Shown: piece after piece, positions 13,656-14,965 of the stretch
How the letters are laid out: every line of letters begins with the position of its first letter
Numbering within the stretch: position 1 is the stretch's first letter
Source of the DNA: an uncultured Anaerosporobacter sp.
GTDB taxonomy: Bacteria > Bacillota > Clostridia > Lachnospirales > Lachnospiraceae
DNA length: 14,965 nt
Direction: 5' to 3'
NCBI GenBank assembly: GCA_945787925.1
Contig: CALZJY010000018.1
Span: 1-14,965, forward strand
The notes under the pieces: model-generated
The model's input: the letters and a program-made list of their open reading frames with translations, nothing else
What the model was told of the DNA's origin: nothing
Databases searched by the model: none
Program-made: the position numbers and the translations under genes

Positions 13656-13696
13656 AAGGGCCCTGTTTTTGTAATGAGGAAACAGGGCTTTTCTTT
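13656..13696 (+). terminator. Rho-independent terminator of pepT
   Basis: GCCCTGTTT (13660-13668) pairs with AAACAGGGC (13680-13688). The stem can extend outward with A-T and G-U pairs, followed by TTTTCTTT. It lies just before the ribosome binding site of sfsA, so sfsA is read either by leak-through or from a promoter I cannot see. Confidence 0.85.
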
Positions 13697-13713
13697 CAAC
13701 ATAAGGAGAGCAG

Positions 13714-14406
13714 ATGAATTATAACAACATTGTGGAAGGCATATTTATCAGCCGTCCAAACCGTTTTATTGCCAATGTGGAAATCAATGGCCAAGTAGAA
13801 GTATGCCATGTAAAGAATACAGGGCGTTGCAAGGAGCTATTGATTCCAGGAAAGACAAAGGTATATCTAGAGGACCATGGGGAGAACACAAAGCGTAAGA
13901 CAAGATATTCCTTACTAACGGTAGTGAAAGAGACACCAAATGGTCCAATGCTAATCAATATGGATTCCCAAGCACCAAACAAGGTGGCAAAAGAATGGCT
14001 AGAACGTGGTGGCCTTGGAAAGAACGTGACGTACATCAAGCCAGAGAAGACGTACGGGGACTCTAGATTTGATTTATACTTCGAATATTTAACGGAGGAA
14101 AATGAAGTAGTAAAGGCTTATATGGAAGTCAAAGGCGTTACGTTAGAGGAGGATGGTGTAGTAAGGTTCCCAGATGCGCCTACAAGCCGTGGAACAAAGC
14201 ATATCGAATGTCTAATGAAGGCAAAAGAAGAAGGGTATGAAGCCTATATCTTATTTGTCGTGCAGTTAGAACGATTTACTTCTTTTGAGGCGAACCATCA
14301 GACAGATCCAGCCTTTGCACAAGCATTAGAAACGGCCAGACGAAATGGCGTACAAGTTTTAGTAAAACCATGCATCGTAACGCCAGATACATTACAGATC
14401 AAATAA
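13714..14406 (+). CDS. sfsA: SfsA family protein (sugar fermentation stimulation protein)
   Basis: The 230 residues match the SfsA family length and order. The N-terminal OB-like part shows GIFISRPNRFIANVEING, CHVKNTGRCKELL and the GKTKVYLEDH stretch. The C-terminal part shows YGDSRFDLYFE, MEVKGVTLEEDGVVRFPDAPTSRG-type sequence and FVVQLE. The Asp...Glu-x-Lys arrangement (DSRFD / MEVKG) resembles a PD-(D/E)XK nuclease core. The family was named for an effect on maltose use in E. coli and binds DNA; its cellular role in Firmicutes is not settled. AAGGAGAGCAG precedes the ATG. The next gene starts 10 bp after its stop, with that gene's AAGGAGG site overlapping the stop region, so the two form an operon. 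Confidence 0.93.
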   Translation: MNYNNIVEGIFISRPNRFIANVEINGQVEVCHVKNTGRCKELLIPGKTKVYLEDHGENTKRKTRYSLLTVVKETPNGPMLINMDSQAPNKVAKEWLERGGLGKNVTYIKPEKTYGDSRFDLYFEYLTEENEVVKAYMEVKGVTLEEDGVVRFPDAPTSRGTKHIECLMKAKEEGYEAYILFVVQLERFTSFEANHQTDPAFAQALETARRNGVQVLVKPCIVTPDTLQIK

Positions 14407-14416
14407 GGAGGAACCA

Positions 14417-14884
14417 ATGAAGAGAGTTGCAATTTTATCGGATACCCATGGCATGCTTCGACCAGAGGTAAAGAAGGAGTTAGAACAGGCGGACTATATC
14501 CTTCATGCTGGGGATATCAACAAGCAGGAGATCGTAGATGAGATGGCACAATATGCGCCGCTTGCAATCGTTCGAGGAAATAATGATAAGGAATGGGCCG
14601 AGCATCTTCCAATGACAGATACAGTAACTATTGAAGGAGTTACGTTCTTTTTAGTCCATAATAAGAAAGACATTCCAAAGGAGCTTTCTGGCGTGGATGT
14701 AATCGTATACGGCCATTCCCATAAGTATGAGCAAAAAGAAGAGGATGGCGTACTTAGGCTAAATCCAGGAAGCTGCGGCAGACGAAGATTTGACCTAGAG
14801 ATTACGATGAGCCGTATGTTCATAGAGAACGGAACGTACCGAGTAGAAAAGGTACTGATTCCTCATGAGAAGAAAATAAAATAG
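14417..14884 (+). CDS. YfcE/MJ0936-type metallophosphoesterase (phosphodiesterase)
   Basis: This 155-residue cytoplasmic protein carries the complete calcineurin-like metal-binding set: SDTHG (Asp9, His11), HAGDI (Asp33), RGNND (Asn55 or Asn56 and Asp57), VHN (His81) and GHSH (His100, His102). C-terminal LNPGSCGRRR is typical of the YfcE subgroup. Such proteins are Mn2+-dependent phosphodiesterases acting on small substrates in vitro; the natural substrate is usually unknown. A strong AAGGAGG site precedes the ATG. It is translated directly after sfsA in the same operon. In many clostridia a YfcE-like gene lies beside the non-canonical purine NTP pyrophosphatase gene, which is not visible here. 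Confidence 0.92.
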   Translation: MKRVAILSDTHGMLRPEVKKELEQADYILHAGDINKQEIVDEMAQYAPLAIVRGNNDKEWAEHLPMTDTVTIEGVTFFLVHNKKDIPKELSGVDVIVYGHSHKYEQKEEDGVLRLNPGSCGRRRFDLEITMSRMFIENGTYRVEKVLIPHEKKIK

Positions 14885-14885
14885 G

Positions 14886-14894
14886 TGATATAAT
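14886..14894 (+). promoter_or_regulatory. Extended -10 element of a promoter for the gene beyond the window
   Basis: TGATATAAT is a perfect extended -10 (TGnTATAAT) right after the phosphodiesterase stop codon. No good -35 is seen, which extended -10 promoters tolerate. Transcription would start near 14901, ahead of an AAAAAGGAAGAGG ribosome binding region. Confidence 0.45.
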
Positions 14895-14938
14895 TTTCCA
14901 CTATCATCAGTTACAATAAAGATAAAAAGGAAGAGGAT

Positions 14939-14965
14939 ATGAAAAACATATGAGAGAAATACAAG
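14939..14965 (+). other. Start region of the next gene (unresolved frame, cut by window end)
   Basis: An AAAAAGG/GAAGAGG ribosome binding region is followed by ATG at 14939, whose frame reads MKNI and then TGA. A second ATG at 14950 overlaps that stop (ATGA) and begins MREIQ, open to the window end. The second ATG is the more likely gene start, though its distance to the ribosome binding site (13 nt) is long. Five residues are too few to name the product; MREI is how some fumarate hydratase alpha subunits begin, which is only a hint. Confidence 0.3.

Overview
The window looks like chromosomal DNA of a low-GC anaerobic Firmicute, most likely a clostridium of the Lachnospiraceae type. The reasons are the AT-rich codon use, strong AGGAGG-type ribosome binding sites, and the gene repertoire: a DUF5692-type membrane protein, a Tet(M)-like GTPase carrying a YacP/Rae1 domain, a PMCA-type calcium pump, peptidase T and SfsA. 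I see no rRNA, tRNA, CRISPR array, insertion sequence or prophage gene. Two decayed genes (a glycoside hydrolase and an acetyltransferase) give it a mildly accessory flavour.

Layout. Positions 1-508 (minus) hold the N-terminal part of a secreted family-43 glycoside hydrolase, interrupted by one in-frame TGA. It diverges from a multi-pass DUF5692-type membrane protein (792-1760), which is followed by a terminator and two further hairpins. Next comes a well-formed extended -10 promoter and an 894-residue protein (2007-4691). This protein joins a complete Tet(M)/EF-G-like translational GTPase to a C-terminal NYN nuclease domain closely resembling the ribosome A-site endonuclease Rae1 (YacP). It is the most striking item in the window. 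An unrecognised 161-residue protein follows (4775-5260). A TerD-family calcium-binding protein (5375-5977) and a calcium-transporting P-type ATPase (6018-8672) then form a probable operon, with a broken chimeric acetyltransferase at its end (8688-9006).

Across a shared terminator, a MepA-like MATE exporter (9055-10386, minus) diverges from a MerR/BmrR-type regulator (10471-11298). The intergenic space holds a textbook MerR-type promoter with a 19-bp spacer and a dyad, so this is very probably a self-contained drug-responsive efflux module. The regulator converges on an aromatic acid exporter-like membrane protein (11295-12308, minus). The two genes overlap by 4 bp inside a bidirectional terminator hairpin. 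Back-to-back promoters separate that exporter from peptidase T (12428-13651). After a terminator come sfsA (13714-14406) and a YfcE-like phosphodiesterase (14417-14884) as a two-gene operon. A new promoter and the first bases of another gene close the window.

Functional themes are ribosome rescue or translation quality control (GTPase-nuclease fusion), calcium and stress handling (TerD plus Ca2+ pump), and export of toxic compounds (MATE/MerR, aromatic acid exporter). The rest is general peptide and nucleotide metabolism. All family assignments come from reading motifs by eye; no database search was run.
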